From an uncultured Acetatifactor sp. (GTDB lineage: Bacteria; Bacillota; Clostridia; Lachnospirales; Lachnospiraceae), in contig CALWSL010000021.1 in NCBI GenBank assembly GCA_944384205.1, forward strand, positions 1 through 51,432: a stretch of DNA of 51,432 bases, in the 5' to 3' direction. Position numbers and translations under genes: made by a program. The notes beneath the pieces are model-generated. The model saw nothing but the letters and a program-made list of their open reading frames with translations, did not search any database and was not told where the DNA came from. This document shows positions 1 through 6,797 of this stretch, one piece after another; positions within the stretch are counted from its first letter, which is position 1, and each line of letters opens with the position of its first letter.

Positions 1-35
1 ACCACAGTTATCAAAGAGCCAGACGCACAGACGCA

Positions 36-83
36 GAGCCGATAATACGCAGATCAAAATGCGGTTATCGGCTCTTTTATTTT
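36..83 (+). terminator. Rho-independent terminator of an upstream gene
   Basis: An AGAGCCGATAA arm and a TTATCGGCTCT arm enclose a smaller CGCA/TGCG stem, and a T-rich tail follows. It probably ends a gene lying left of the window. The terminated gene is not visible. Confidence 0.7.
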
Positions 84-154
84 TTCTCGGATAAATATAA
101 ATACCGCTATGTCGACAAACTTTTCTTGACCTTATGGGGAAATAGCAAAGCCAA

Positions 155-205
155 GAAAAGCCGTCAAGGGTCAAGATGAACGCTTCGCGCCCTTGACGGC
201 TTTTC
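155..205. repeat. Perfect 16-bp inverted repeat (large hairpin)
   Basis: The arms at 155-170 and 190-205 are perfectly complementary (GAAAAGCCGTCAAGGG and its reverse complement) around a 19-nt loop. There is no open frame across it. From memory it resembles intergenic hairpins in large clostridial conjugative elements, but I cannot confirm that. It could be a terminator or a DNA-level signal of an element lying to the left. Confidence 0.75.
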
Positions 206-229
206 CCGTCTTTGCTCACAGGCAGACAA

Positions 230-262
230 GAGGGCGCAAACGGAAAGACCGCTTGCGCCCTC
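230..262. repeat. GC-rich 14-bp inverted repeat
   Basis: The arms at 230-243 and 249-262 (GAGGGCGCAA... and ...TTGCGCCCTC) pair with one mismatch around a 5-nt loop. The repeat lies 25 bp after the preceding large hairpin. Function is unknown. Confidence 0.7.
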
Positions 263-393
263 TATCTATCATAGGTGTCTTGTGGTCATTTAGGGGTTAA
301 AAAAGCCTTGATTTATACGGCTTTGCGGGCTCGAAAACAGAGGGGTAAGGTGTTTATATTCAATCCCTCAAAAACGGCGTTCTATTGCGTAAC

Positions 394-430
394 AAAGCGG
401 ATATACCGCATTTCGTGATATACCCGCTTT
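394..430. repeat. Inverted repeat AAAGCGG-TATA / TATA-CCGCTTT
   Basis: This is the third hairpin in the gene-free stretch 84-498. Apart from the hairpins I see nothing coding in 1-660. The stretch looks like the decayed edge of an older mobile element. Confidence 0.6.
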
Positions 431-498
431 CTGTTATTACAACCTGTCTGTCAGCCGTTAAATAGTTCCTTATCCCTCTTTATCTTGCCATGAGGAAG

Positions 499-577
499 AG
501 CACCAAGGGACAAGTATGCCCATTAGATGGACTATGGTATAGGTCATGGAGAACCATGCAGTTAAGTATATAATTTA
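499..577 (+). promoter_or_regulatory. AbiE upstream leader, copy 1 (two small hairpins)
   Basis: This stretch is nearly identical to 3796-3874, upstream of the second AbiE locus. Two hairpins can form: CCAT-uag-ATGG and CATGG-agaa-CCATG. Differences between the copies fall in loops or keep pairing (an A-U pair becomes G-U). In this copy the leader is separated from the antitoxin gene by the IS982 insertion. Confidence 0.5.
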
Positions 578-1693
578 ACCCGTTGTGCTAGATAAAAAAT
601 AAAGAAACTTCAACAAAATATGCTATCCTATTTGTAGGCAATACAAATACGAAAGGAGGCATCATTATGTTGAAGTTCCAAGACAATAATACCACGATTA
701 TAGCAACTTTTGAAGATTTTATTTTAACTGTTTACGTTTTAATCGATGACTTATATCATCAATTCGCTCCACCTGAAGTTACTTCCAGACGGAATATCCT
801 GGATGCAAAATTATCGGATTCCGAAATCATCACGATTAGCATCTGTGGTGAATTGGCTGGTATTGATTCAGAAAATGCATGGTTCTCTTTTGTGAAAAAG
901 AATTACCGCCATCTTTTTCCGAATCTTTGCAGCCGAAGCCGTTTTAACAGGACAAGACGTGCACTTCTCCAGACAACGGAACTGTTGCGTCAGAAAATGG
1001 CTTCTGCTTTTTCCATACCGTCCAGTAGATATTTTGTAATCGATAGTTTTCCACTTGCAGTCTGTAAATTTGGAAGAGCACGATACTGTCGTTCTTTCCG
1101 TGGTCATGGTGCCGATTATGGAAAATGCCCTTCGAAAAAGGAAACTTATTTTGGCTATAAAGTCCATGCCATGATTACTTTAGAAGGATACATTACCACT
1201 TTTGAGATCACGCCGGCATCCACGGATGACCGGGAAGGACTGAGAGATATCGTCGAGGGACAATCGGGTCTTGTAATCCTTGGTGATAAAGGATACGTTG
1301 GAGAAGCCCTTGCAAGGGAAATGTCAGAGCAAGGGATCTGCCTTATGGCACTGAAACGTTCCAACAGTAAAACGGACTGGCCAAAATCCGTACGTCAGTT
1401 AATTTTCAAACTGCGAAGACGAGTGGAAACTGTATTTTCCCAGTTAAGCGAACAGTTGAATGCAGAAAAGGTGCTATCCAAAAGTTTTCAAGGACTGTGT
1501 ACTAGGCTTGTCAACAAAATATTGGGGTATAATCTTTGTCTGGTATTAAACAGTATTTTTCATAAAACCTGTGAACTTGGAAAAATAAAACAGCTTATTT
1601 TCTAAGATTCAAAAATCAAGTTCTTTAATCTCAGGGGACATTTTGGGTTCTTACAGGTTTTCAATAAATTCAAATTGAACTAACACAACAGGT
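578..1693 (+). mobile_element. IS982-family insertion sequence
   Basis: The element runs from ACCCGTTGTGCTAG to the inverted end CTAACACAACAGGT, with 2 mismatches in 14. It is flanked by the 7-bp target duplication TAATTTA (571-577 and 1694-1700). The duplicated AbiE locus has the same sequence with a single TAATTTA at 3868-3874, which is the empty site. The boundaries are therefore supported independently of family knowledge. The 1116-bp length and single transposase gene fit IS982. Confidence 0.92.
667..1605 (+). CDS. IS982-family DDE transposase
   Basis: This 312-residue protein catalyses cut-and-paste movement of the surrounding insertion sequence. The first catalytic Asp lies in VIDSFPL, the second in LGDKGY and the Glu in RRRVETVFSQL. 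The length is normal for IS982 transposases and the frame is intact, so the copy may be active. The start is set by an AAAGGAGG ribosome binding site 7 bases upstream. It is the only gene between the inverted repeats. The insertion separated the upstream leader from the first AbiE locus but left that locus's own promoter intact. Confidence 0.93.
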   Translation: MLKFQDNNTTIIATFEDFILTVYVLIDDLYHQFAPPEVTSRRNILDAKLSDSEIITISICGELAGIDSENAWFSFVKKNYRHLFPNLCSRSRFNRTRRALLQTTELLRQKMASAFSIPSSRYFVIDSFPLAVCKFGRARYCRSFRGHGADYGKCPSKKETYFGYKVHAMITLEGYITTFEITPASTDDREGLRDIVEGQSGLVILGDKGYVGEALAREMSEQGICLMALKRSNSKTDWPKSVRQLIFKLRRRVETVFSQLSEQLNAEKVLSKSFQGLCTRLVNKILGYNLCLVLNSIFHKTCELGKIKQLIF

Positions 1694-1734
1694 TAATTTA
1701 AGTAATAAAGACAGAGAAAAAAGAAGTATTTATA

Positions 1735-1781
1735 TTGACTTTTATGCCATGTAAAAATATAATTATAAGCATAGAAGTCAA
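1735..1781 (+). promoter_or_regulatory. Promoter and AbiEi-type operator, copy 1
   Basis: TTGACT (1735-1740), a 17-bp spacer and TATAAT (1758-1763) form a sigma-A promoter. Inverted arms TTGACTTTTATGC (1735-1747) and GCATAGAAGTCAA (1769-1781) bracket it with one mismatch. AbiEi antitoxins are known to repress their own operon by binding inverted repeats, so this is the likely operator. The same structure recurs at 3908-3953. Confidence 0.8.
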
Positions 1782-1801
1782 TGAAAAGAAAGGGAACTAT
1801 T

Positions 1802-2395
1802 GTGGGAGCAACTGAAGAAATTATCAAGATGGCAAAAGAGAATAATGGCACGGTTACTACGGCAATGGTGGTTGCAGCTGGTATCTCTCGTGGAAATATC
1901 AAATACCTTGTAGACAAGGGTATGATTGAAAAGTCAGCAAGAGGCGTTTATATTTTGCCGGAGGTTTGGGATGATGAGATTTTTAATTTGCAGAGTCGTT
2001 TTAAACGAGGAATCTATTCTCATGAAACAGCATTGTTTCTTTGGGATTTAACTGACAGAACACCGAACAGGTATCACATGACGTTCCCGGCGAATTATAA
2101 TTTGACAAAGCCCAAAGAAGAAAACATTCGATGTGTGCAATGCAAGGAAGACTTGTATGATTTAGGAGTGGCAGAAGTGCTTACGCCGGGAGGAAATACC
2201 GTAAGGGCTTATAGTGTGGATCGCACGCTCTGCGATATTTTACGCCCTAATAGTCATGTGGATATTCAGATAGTGACGGAGGCTTTTAAACGGTATGCAA
2301 CAAGAACGGATAAAAATATTCCGCTTTTGTCAGAGTATGCAAAAACCTTGAAGGTAGAGAAAAAACTCAGAGCATATCTGGAGGTGTTGTTATGA
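1802..2395 (+). CDS. abiEi: AbiEi-family antitoxin / transcriptional repressor, copy 1
   Basis: This 197-residue protein resembles AbiEi, the antitoxin of the type IV toxin-antitoxin system AbiE. An N-terminal winged helix (about residues 5-60, including TTAMVVAAGISRGNIKYLVDKG) should bind the operator, and the rest matches the AbiEi C-terminal antitoxin region (SHETALFLWDLTDRTP). I chose the GTG at 1802, not the ATG at 1781, because the second copy lacks that ATG and both keep an AAAGGG-type site before GTG. The gene overlaps the start of the toxin remnant by 4 bases. The antitoxin frame is intact although its toxin is destroyed. Confidence 0.85.
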   Translation: MGATEEIIKMAKENNGTVTTAMVVAAGISRGNIKYLVDKGMIEKSARGVYILPEVWDDEIFNLQSRFKRGIYSHETALFLWDLTDRTPNRYHMTFPANYNLTKPKEENIRCVQCKEDLYDLGVAEVLTPGGNTVRAYSVDRTLCDILRPNSHVDIQIVTEAFKRYATRTDKNIPLLSEYAKTLKVEKKLRAYLEVLL

Positions 2396-2821
2396 AAAAC
2401 GCAATGCAGTTAAAAGCGATTATAAAGAATCTTGCAAAGGAAAAACATATATCCGCACAGCTTGTAATGCAGAATTTTATTTTAAAAGGTGGTTTCTTGA
2501 TTGCAGCGATGGTGGGACTTGATAGGCGACCAGAATACCAGACCAAGAGATTACTATGATATCTACATATTAGCCAAGCTACAATATGCAAACATAGGAC
2601 CGGATGCGTTAAAAGCTGCATTGAACGCCACAACAGATAAGCGTGATTCGTCAGCGGTGGTTCAGGAGTATCGTAGAATCATGGATACGGTTAAGAGTAG
2701 CGAAGTAATGCAGAGGCAGTGGAAGAATTATCAGAAGGATTTTGAGTATGCAACGGACATTGCGTTTGAGGATGCGTGTGATGTGGTGGTAGAGTTGATG
2801 GATGAGTTGATAGTTGGCTAA
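2392..2821 (+). pseudogene. abiEii: AbiEii-like nucleotidyltransferase toxin, doubly deleted, copy 1
   Basis: The start (KNAMQLKAIIKNLAKEKHIS) and end (DQNTRPRDYYDIYILAKLQYAN...) of an AbiEii toxin are present. Compared with the second copy, about 51 bp are missing in frame near 2475, between short GCAGAA-TTTAT repeats. A further ~360 bp are missing at about 2524, which also shifts the frame. The second deletion removes the core with the GG...DMDAT nucleotidyltransferase signature. The product cannot be an active toxin. The true C-terminal residues (...MDELIVG) survive only in this copy. Confidence 0.85.
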
Positions 2822-2857
2822 CGACGAAAATAATACATGAAAAAGACGGAGGAGAAA

Positions 2858-3190
2858 ATGCGGTTAGTAAACATAAAAATCCAAAATTATCGATTACTTA
2901 TTAATGCAGATTTGAAAGTAGATGATAATACTACTTTGATTGTTGGGCGCAATAATACAGCAAAAACATCCTGCGTTGAACTAATAGATAAGGTATTAAA
3001 GAATAATGTATTGTCATATGATGACTATCCATCGAAAAATGAGGGTCAATTTACTACTTTTTTTACTACTTTTGAGGTCAAAGATATGCCAAGATATGCC
3101 AACTTATGCGGAAAAATGCAAAAAATCAATCTGTCATTAAAACGCCGAGAAGTGCGTAAAATCAAGGAAAATCCACAGAAATTGAGGTAA
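2858..3190 (+). pseudogene. Truncated OLD-family ATP-dependent endonuclease, N-terminal fragment
   Basis: The first ~90 residues look like the start of an OLD or RecF-like ATPase: LVNIKIQNYRLLINADLKVDDNTTLIVGRNNTAKTS. The Walker A loop reads GRNNTAKTS, where GKT or GKS is usual. OLD proteins run to 500-700 residues, but here the frame stops after about 110, just before the leftmost attachment-site copy. GGAGG before the ATG at 2858 supports the start. The gene was probably cut by an insertion or deletion at the att site. OLD genes often occur in phage-defence islands. Confidence 0.7.
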
Positions 3191-3198
3191 ATATAACA

Positions 3199-3229
3199 AT
3201 GATAAAAATACTATTCGTTTGCCACGGCA
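3199..3229 (+). other. Attachment-site copy 1 (5' end of LMW phosphatase gene)
   Basis: The ATG at 3199 begins a fragment reading MIKILFVCHGTK-stop, the N-terminus and catalytic Cys of a low-molecular-weight phosphatase. It ends in TTTGCCACGGCA (3218-3229), identical to 24873-24884 in the intact gene. It is the left boundary of element A. It may be the original chromosomal start or the right end of a still older element. Confidence 0.75.
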
Positions 3230-3795
3230 CAAAATGATTGCACAAGCAGAAACACAGTGTTATCAAGGGTTTGTGAGGGTTAACCAAGAAAAACCACACC
3301 AATTTTACACCAAGTAATTAGTAGCAAAATAATTATACGAGAATGAGGCTCAAATGCAGAAAGAAATAGAAAAATGTTAAACAGAAAGAAGATGCAGTAC
3401 AGGTAAGTATTGTATCTTTTTCTTTTCTGGAATTACAACACTTATTGAAGAGTAACTGTAGGGCATTGAATTGCCCATGTGAGCGCGTCTGTGGCGATTT
3501 TGGGCGTTGAAAGGAGAAAGAGGGATAGTTGTGCGATGAGAAGCGAAAACGCAAATTTGGGCGAATTTGAAGGGACTGATATTAAGGGAAAAAAATAGGG
3601 TCGAAAATGGTGCAGGTTAAAGGAGTTATGCCACCAAGAGGCGGCATAACCCGTGAAACGCCCACCGGCAGAGCCGTTGGAGCATTTGGAGTATGGCATA
3701 ACTTTTGATGCAATGTTTAGAATTATTATGTCATATTCTCCCAAACAACCGAAAAATAAGGACAAGTAAGGTGAATTTGTTATGCCATAGGTAAA
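3230..3795. other. Non-coding left end of element A with GTTATGCC repeats (possible oriT)
   Basis: No credible gene is seen in about 740 bp. The octamer GTTATGCC occurs at 3625-3632 and 3779-3786 and inverted at 3643-3650 and 3695-3702; the 3625/3643 pair forms a hairpin with a 10-nt loop. Such repeats can be nicking-region or relaxase-binding sites in mobilisable elements, but no relaxase gene is nearby. The oriT reading is inference. Confidence 0.4.
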
Positions 3796-3880
3796 AGCAC
3801 CAAGGGACAAGCCTGCCCATTCGGTGGACTAAGGTATAGGTCATGGTGAACCATGCAGTTAAGTATATAATTTAAGTAAT
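3796..3880 (+). promoter_or_regulatory. AbiE upstream leader, copy 2 (uninterrupted)
   Basis: This is homologous to 499-577 plus the sequence after the IS. It contains the single TAATTTA (3868-3874), the empty target of the IS982 element in copy 1. The two hairpins CCAT-ucg-GTGG and CATGG-tgaa-CCATG are retained. Confidence 0.5.
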
Positions 3881-3907
3881 AAAAACAGAGAAAAAGAAGT
3901 ATTAATA

Positions 3908-3953
3908 TTGACTTTTATGCCATGCAAAATATAATTATAAGCATAGAAGTCAA
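3908..3953 (+). promoter_or_regulatory. Promoter and AbiEi-type operator, copy 2
   Basis: TTGACT (3908-3913), a 16-bp spacer and TATAAT (3930-3935) lie within the inverted repeat TTGACTTTTATGC (3908-3920) / GCATAGAAGTCAA (3941-3953). It is the same architecture as copy 1, so either antitoxin could bind both operators. Confidence 0.8.
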
Positions 3954-3973
3954 CGGAAAGAAAGGGTGCTATT

Positions 3974-4567
3974 GTGGGAGCAACGGAAGAAATTATCAAG
4001 ATGGCAAAAGAGAATAATGGTACGGTTACGACTGCAATGGTGGTTGCAGCGGGTATCTCCCGTGGAAACATCAAATACCTTGTGGACAAGGGGATGATTG
4101 AAAAGTCAGCAAGAGGCGTTTATATTTTGCCGGAGGTTTGGGCTGATGAGATTTTTAATTTGCAGAGTCGTTTTAAACGTGGAATCTATTCTCATGAAAC
4201 CGCATTGTTCCTTTGGGATTTAACGGACAGGACACCGAACAGGTATCACATGACGTTTCCGGCGAACTATAATTTAACAAAGCCCAAGGAAGAAAACATT
4301 CGATGTGTGCAATGCAATGAAACCTTGTATGATTTGGGCGTGGCAGAAGTGCTTACACCAGGAGGGAACACCGTAAGGGCTTATCGAGTGGAGCGCACGC
4401 TCTGTGATATTTTACGCTCACATAGTCATGTGGATATTCAGGTAGTGACGGAGTCGTTTAAACGGTATGCAACCAGAACGGATAAAAATATTCCGCTCTT
4501 GTCAGAGTATGCAAAAACCTTGAAGGTAGAGAAAAAACTCAGAGCCTATCTGGAGGTGCTGTTATGA
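3974..4567 (+). CDS. abiEi: AbiEi-family antitoxin / transcriptional repressor, copy 2
   Basis: This 197-residue protein is nearly identical to the product of 1802-2395, with about a dozen differences. It has the same N-terminal winged helix and C-terminal antitoxin domain. In the AbiE family this protein both represses the operon and counteracts the AbiEii nucleotidyltransferase. It starts at GTG, as no upstream ATG is available. Its last codons overlap the toxin start by 4 bases, the usual AbiE coupling. Conservation of two intact antitoxins beside two dead toxins suggests a retained repressor or anti-addiction role. Confidence 0.88.
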   Translation: MGATEEIIKMAKENNGTVTTAMVVAAGISRGNIKYLVDKGMIEKSARGVYILPEVWADEIFNLQSRFKRGIYSHETALFLWDLTDRTPNRYHMTFPANYNLTKPKEENIRCVQCNETLYDLGVAEVLTPGGNTVRAYRVERTLCDILRSHSHVDIQVVTESFKRYATRTDKNIPLLSEYAKTLKVEKKLRAYLEVLL

Positions 4568-5333
4568 AAAATGCAATGCAGCTAAAAGCGATTATTAAAA
4601 ATCTTGCAAAGGAAAAGCATATATCCGCGCAGCTCGTGATGCAGAACTTTATGTTGGAGCGATTGCTGGAACGAATATCTATTTCAAAATATCAGCAGAA
4701 TTTTATTTTGAAAGGTGGATTTTTGATTGCGGCGATGGTGGGACTTGATACCAGAGCAACTATGGATATGGATGCAACCATAAAAGGCTTGCCTGTCAAT
4801 GAACAGACGGTACGGGAAATGTTTGAAGAGATTTGCAAAATAGAATTAGAAGATGACGTAACTTTTAGTTTTCGTAGCATCGGAGAAATTCGAGAAGGTG
4901 ATGTATATACCGGGTATCGCGTTTCTCTGTCTGCCATTATCCACCAATGGCTGTTCCGTTGAAATTGGATATTACGACAGGGGACAAGATTACACCAAAA
5001 GAGATAGAGTATCAATTTAAACTTCTCTTGGGGGATAGAAGTATTTCGGTGCTTGCGTATAATCTGGAAACAATTATGGCGGAAAAACTGGAGACAGTCA
5101 TATCCAGAGGCGACCAGAATACCAGACCAAGAGATTACTACGATATCTACATATTAGCCAAATTACAATATGCAAACATAGAGCCGGATGCGTTAAAGAC
5201 CGCACTGAGTGCTACCACAGAGAAGCGTGGCTCATCAGCGGTGATTAAGGAGTATCGCAGTATTATGGATACGGTTAAGAAGAGCGAAGTAATGCAGAGA
5301 CAGTGGAAGAATTATCAGAAGGATTTTGAATAT
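4564..5333 (+). pseudogene. abiEii: AbiEii-like nucleotidyltransferase toxin, frameshifted and IS-truncated, copy 2
   Basis: The first frame (4564-4962) holds the nucleotidyltransferase core: FILKGGFLIAAMVGLDTRATMDMD, with the GG and DMD positions expected in AbiEii. Near 4943 one T appears lost (GCCATTATCCACC where GCCATTTATCCACC would keep the frame). The protein then continues in the next frame from MAVPLKLDITTGDKITP (4947 onward). The 3' end is cut at about 5333 by the IS3 element, losing the last ~25 residues seen in copy 1. The toxin is therefore broken twice. Confidence 0.88.
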
Positions 5334-5382
5334 TGCTCCTGTGTCAAGATTTAGTACAAATTAAAATGAGAAGTTTTGCCTG

Positions 5383-6207
5383 CTAAGCAGCAGGCAGGGA
5401 ATTTACCCTCTCATACATTTTTTCGAATTCGTTAGGAGACAGATAGTCACAATGACTGTGAATCCTGACGGTATTATAAAAAGTTTCAATGTATTCAAAA
5501 ACAAGCCTATAAGCATGTCTGTAGTTTTGAATGTTAAAACGATTAAGCCATTCACGTTTGATTAATGAATGGAAAGATTCAATACAGGCATTATCGTAAG
5601 GGTACCCCTTGTGTGAATAGCTGCGTTGCATATTTTCGGTAGCTTCTCTCCAGGCACTTGAAACATACTGACTACCACGGTCAGAATGTATGATTAAGGG
5701 CATATCCGTATTGCGGACAGCTTTGGCTTTGTTGATAGTTTCAATAACGGAAGATACTTCCATGTTGTCGGAAAGAGTCCACGCAATGATTTTTCTGGCA
5801 AATAAGTCCATAACGCAGTTAAGGTATACAAAGCCGTCCTGAGTCCAGATGTAAGTGATATCAGTACACCACACAGCGTTAGGACGTTCCGGGTTGAACT
5901 GCTCATCAAGGATGTTATGGAGTTCATTACTGAAATCAGAGTCTCTGGTCGTAGTGGTCCAAGGCTTGATCCATTGAGCTTTAATACCCATTTCACGCAT
6001 GTATTTACCTACAGTACGCTCTGAGATGGTTTCGCCAGATTTGCGAAGTTCCTGTGTTATTTTAGGAGCGCCGTAATTCTGCTTAGAATCATCGTAGATT
6101 TTCTGGATTTCCTTTTTGACAGTTTCTTTTCGCTGCCGGGCAGGAGAGACCTTACGTTTTAGAAAGGCTCTGTATCCAGAACGGGACACGCCTAAGAATT
6201 TCAGCAT
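5383..6207 (-). CDS. IS3-family transposase OrfB (integrase catalytic part)
   Basis: This part of the transposase has a DDE integrase core: Asp in VWCTDITYIW, Asp in IIHSDRGSQY and Glu in NACIESFHSLIKRE. A helical HTH_21-like region (QNYGAPKITQEL) precedes it. It is 274 residues from its own ATG. The frame is open further upstream to the A-AAA-G slip site, so the working protein is probably an OrfAB fusion (LTEAIYTEVSAKVE... joins the two). It is intact, and therefore may be mobile. Confidence 0.93.
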   Translation of the reverse strand: MLKFLGVSRSGYRAFLKRKVSPARQRKETVKKEIQKIYDDSKQNYGAPKITQELRKSGETISERTVGKYMREMGIKAQWIKPWTTTTRDSDFSNELHNILDEQFNPERPNAVWCTDITYIWTQDGFVYLNCVMDLFARKIIAWTLSDNMEVSSVIETINKAKAVRNTDMPLIIHSDRGSQYVSSAWREATENMQRSYSHKGYPYDNACIESFHSLIKREWLNRFNIQNYRHAYRLVFEYIETFYNTVRIHSHCDYLSPNEFEKMYERVNSLPAA

Positions 6208-6284
6208 TCCAGAAGTAGAGACGCGGCGTTTAGTAACTTTAGATGTCTCTACCTTTGCAGAAACTTCTGTATAGATAGCTTCTG

Positions 6285-6584
6285 TCAGTCTTTTCCCAGA
6301 ATGCTGATGGCTTTTTTTAACACATCGAGCGCATCCTGAGCATCACGGAGCTCCCGTTTGAGACGGGCGATTTCCTTGGCATCGTCTGATACGTAGTTGC
6401 CGGAACCTCTGACAGGAATATCGCCATCATTATCTCTGAACTGGGATTCCCAGCGTGCTAAGGTGCTGACACCTATACCGAGATTTTTGGCGCATTCAAC
6501 TTGTGTAAGATCAGGATGCTCTTTACGGTAGTTGACAGCATCCAGCTTAAATTGCTTTGAGTGTTGAGTTTTTTTACGTGACAT
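6285..6584 (-). CDS. IS3-family transposase OrfA (DNA-binding part)
   Basis: This 99-residue protein has an N-terminal helix-turn-helix (LTQVECAKNLGIGVSTLARW, residues about 25-45) and a C-terminal leucine-zipper-like helix (EIARLKRELRDAQDALDVLKKAI). It recognises the IS ends and lowers transposition when made alone. It ends ILGKD-stop directly after a slippery A4G run, where a -1 slip joins it to OrfB. Confidence 0.92.
   Translation of the reverse strand: MSRKKTQHSKQFKLDAVNYRKEHPDLTQVECAKNLGIGVSTLARWESQFRDNDGDIPVRGSGNYVSDDAKEIARLKRELRDAQDALDVLKKAISILGKD
6290..6294 (-). promoter_or_regulatory. Programmed -1 frameshift site A-AAA-G
   Basis: On the minus strand GGA AAA GAC TGA ends orfA. A -1 slip on AAAAG gives AAA AGA CTG ACA, which enters the orfB frame without a stop. 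IS3-family elements commonly use this motif. Confidence 0.75.
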
Positions 6585-6626
6585 AATGAGTTCCTCAATT
6601 TACTACTTATGTACTATGCACAGGCC

Positions 6627-6752
6627 GAAAGCATACTCCATAAATTTCTGGATGAAGAGCATCCTGATTTGTTGACTTGCAAGGAGCAATGGAGAAATGT
6701 GATAGGGATAGATGGGCAGAAGGTGGATTTGCTGGAAGAAAAAAATGCATAA
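6627..6752 (+). pseudogene. C-terminal fragment of an unknown protein
   Basis: An open frame of 41 codons (ESILHKFLDEEHPDLL... ending LLEEKNA) runs from the IS3 edge to a stop, with no start of its own. It is not the AbiEii tail. It probably belongs to a gene whose 5' part was lost when the IS inserted or caused a deletion. I do not recognise the family. Confidence 0.5.
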
Positions 6753-6756
6753 AAAT

Positions 6757-6793
6757 ACCCTTGAGGATATCATTTTGATTTCCTCAAGGGTTC
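6757..6793. terminator. Bidirectional terminator
   Basis: ACCCTTGAGGA and TCCTCAAGGGT form an 11-bp stem, followed by TTCTTTATT on the plus strand and preceded by an A-run that gives a U-tract on the minus strand. It sits between the gene fragment and the convergent HEPN-protein gene. Confidence 0.8.
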
Positions 6794-6797
6794 TTTA

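Larger units (their letters stand above)
5338..6624 (-). mobile_element. IS3-family insertion sequence (orfA/orfB with -1 frameshift)
   Basis: The 1287-bp element carries two overlapping-frame genes read on the minus strand. The ends resemble each other from CCTGTG inward (CCTGTGTCAAG.. and CCTGTGCATAG..), so the boundaries are approximate. Flanking bases do not form a target duplication. The right flank is not the missing AbiEii tail, so an adjacent deletion or rearrangement followed insertion. Confidence 0.85.
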
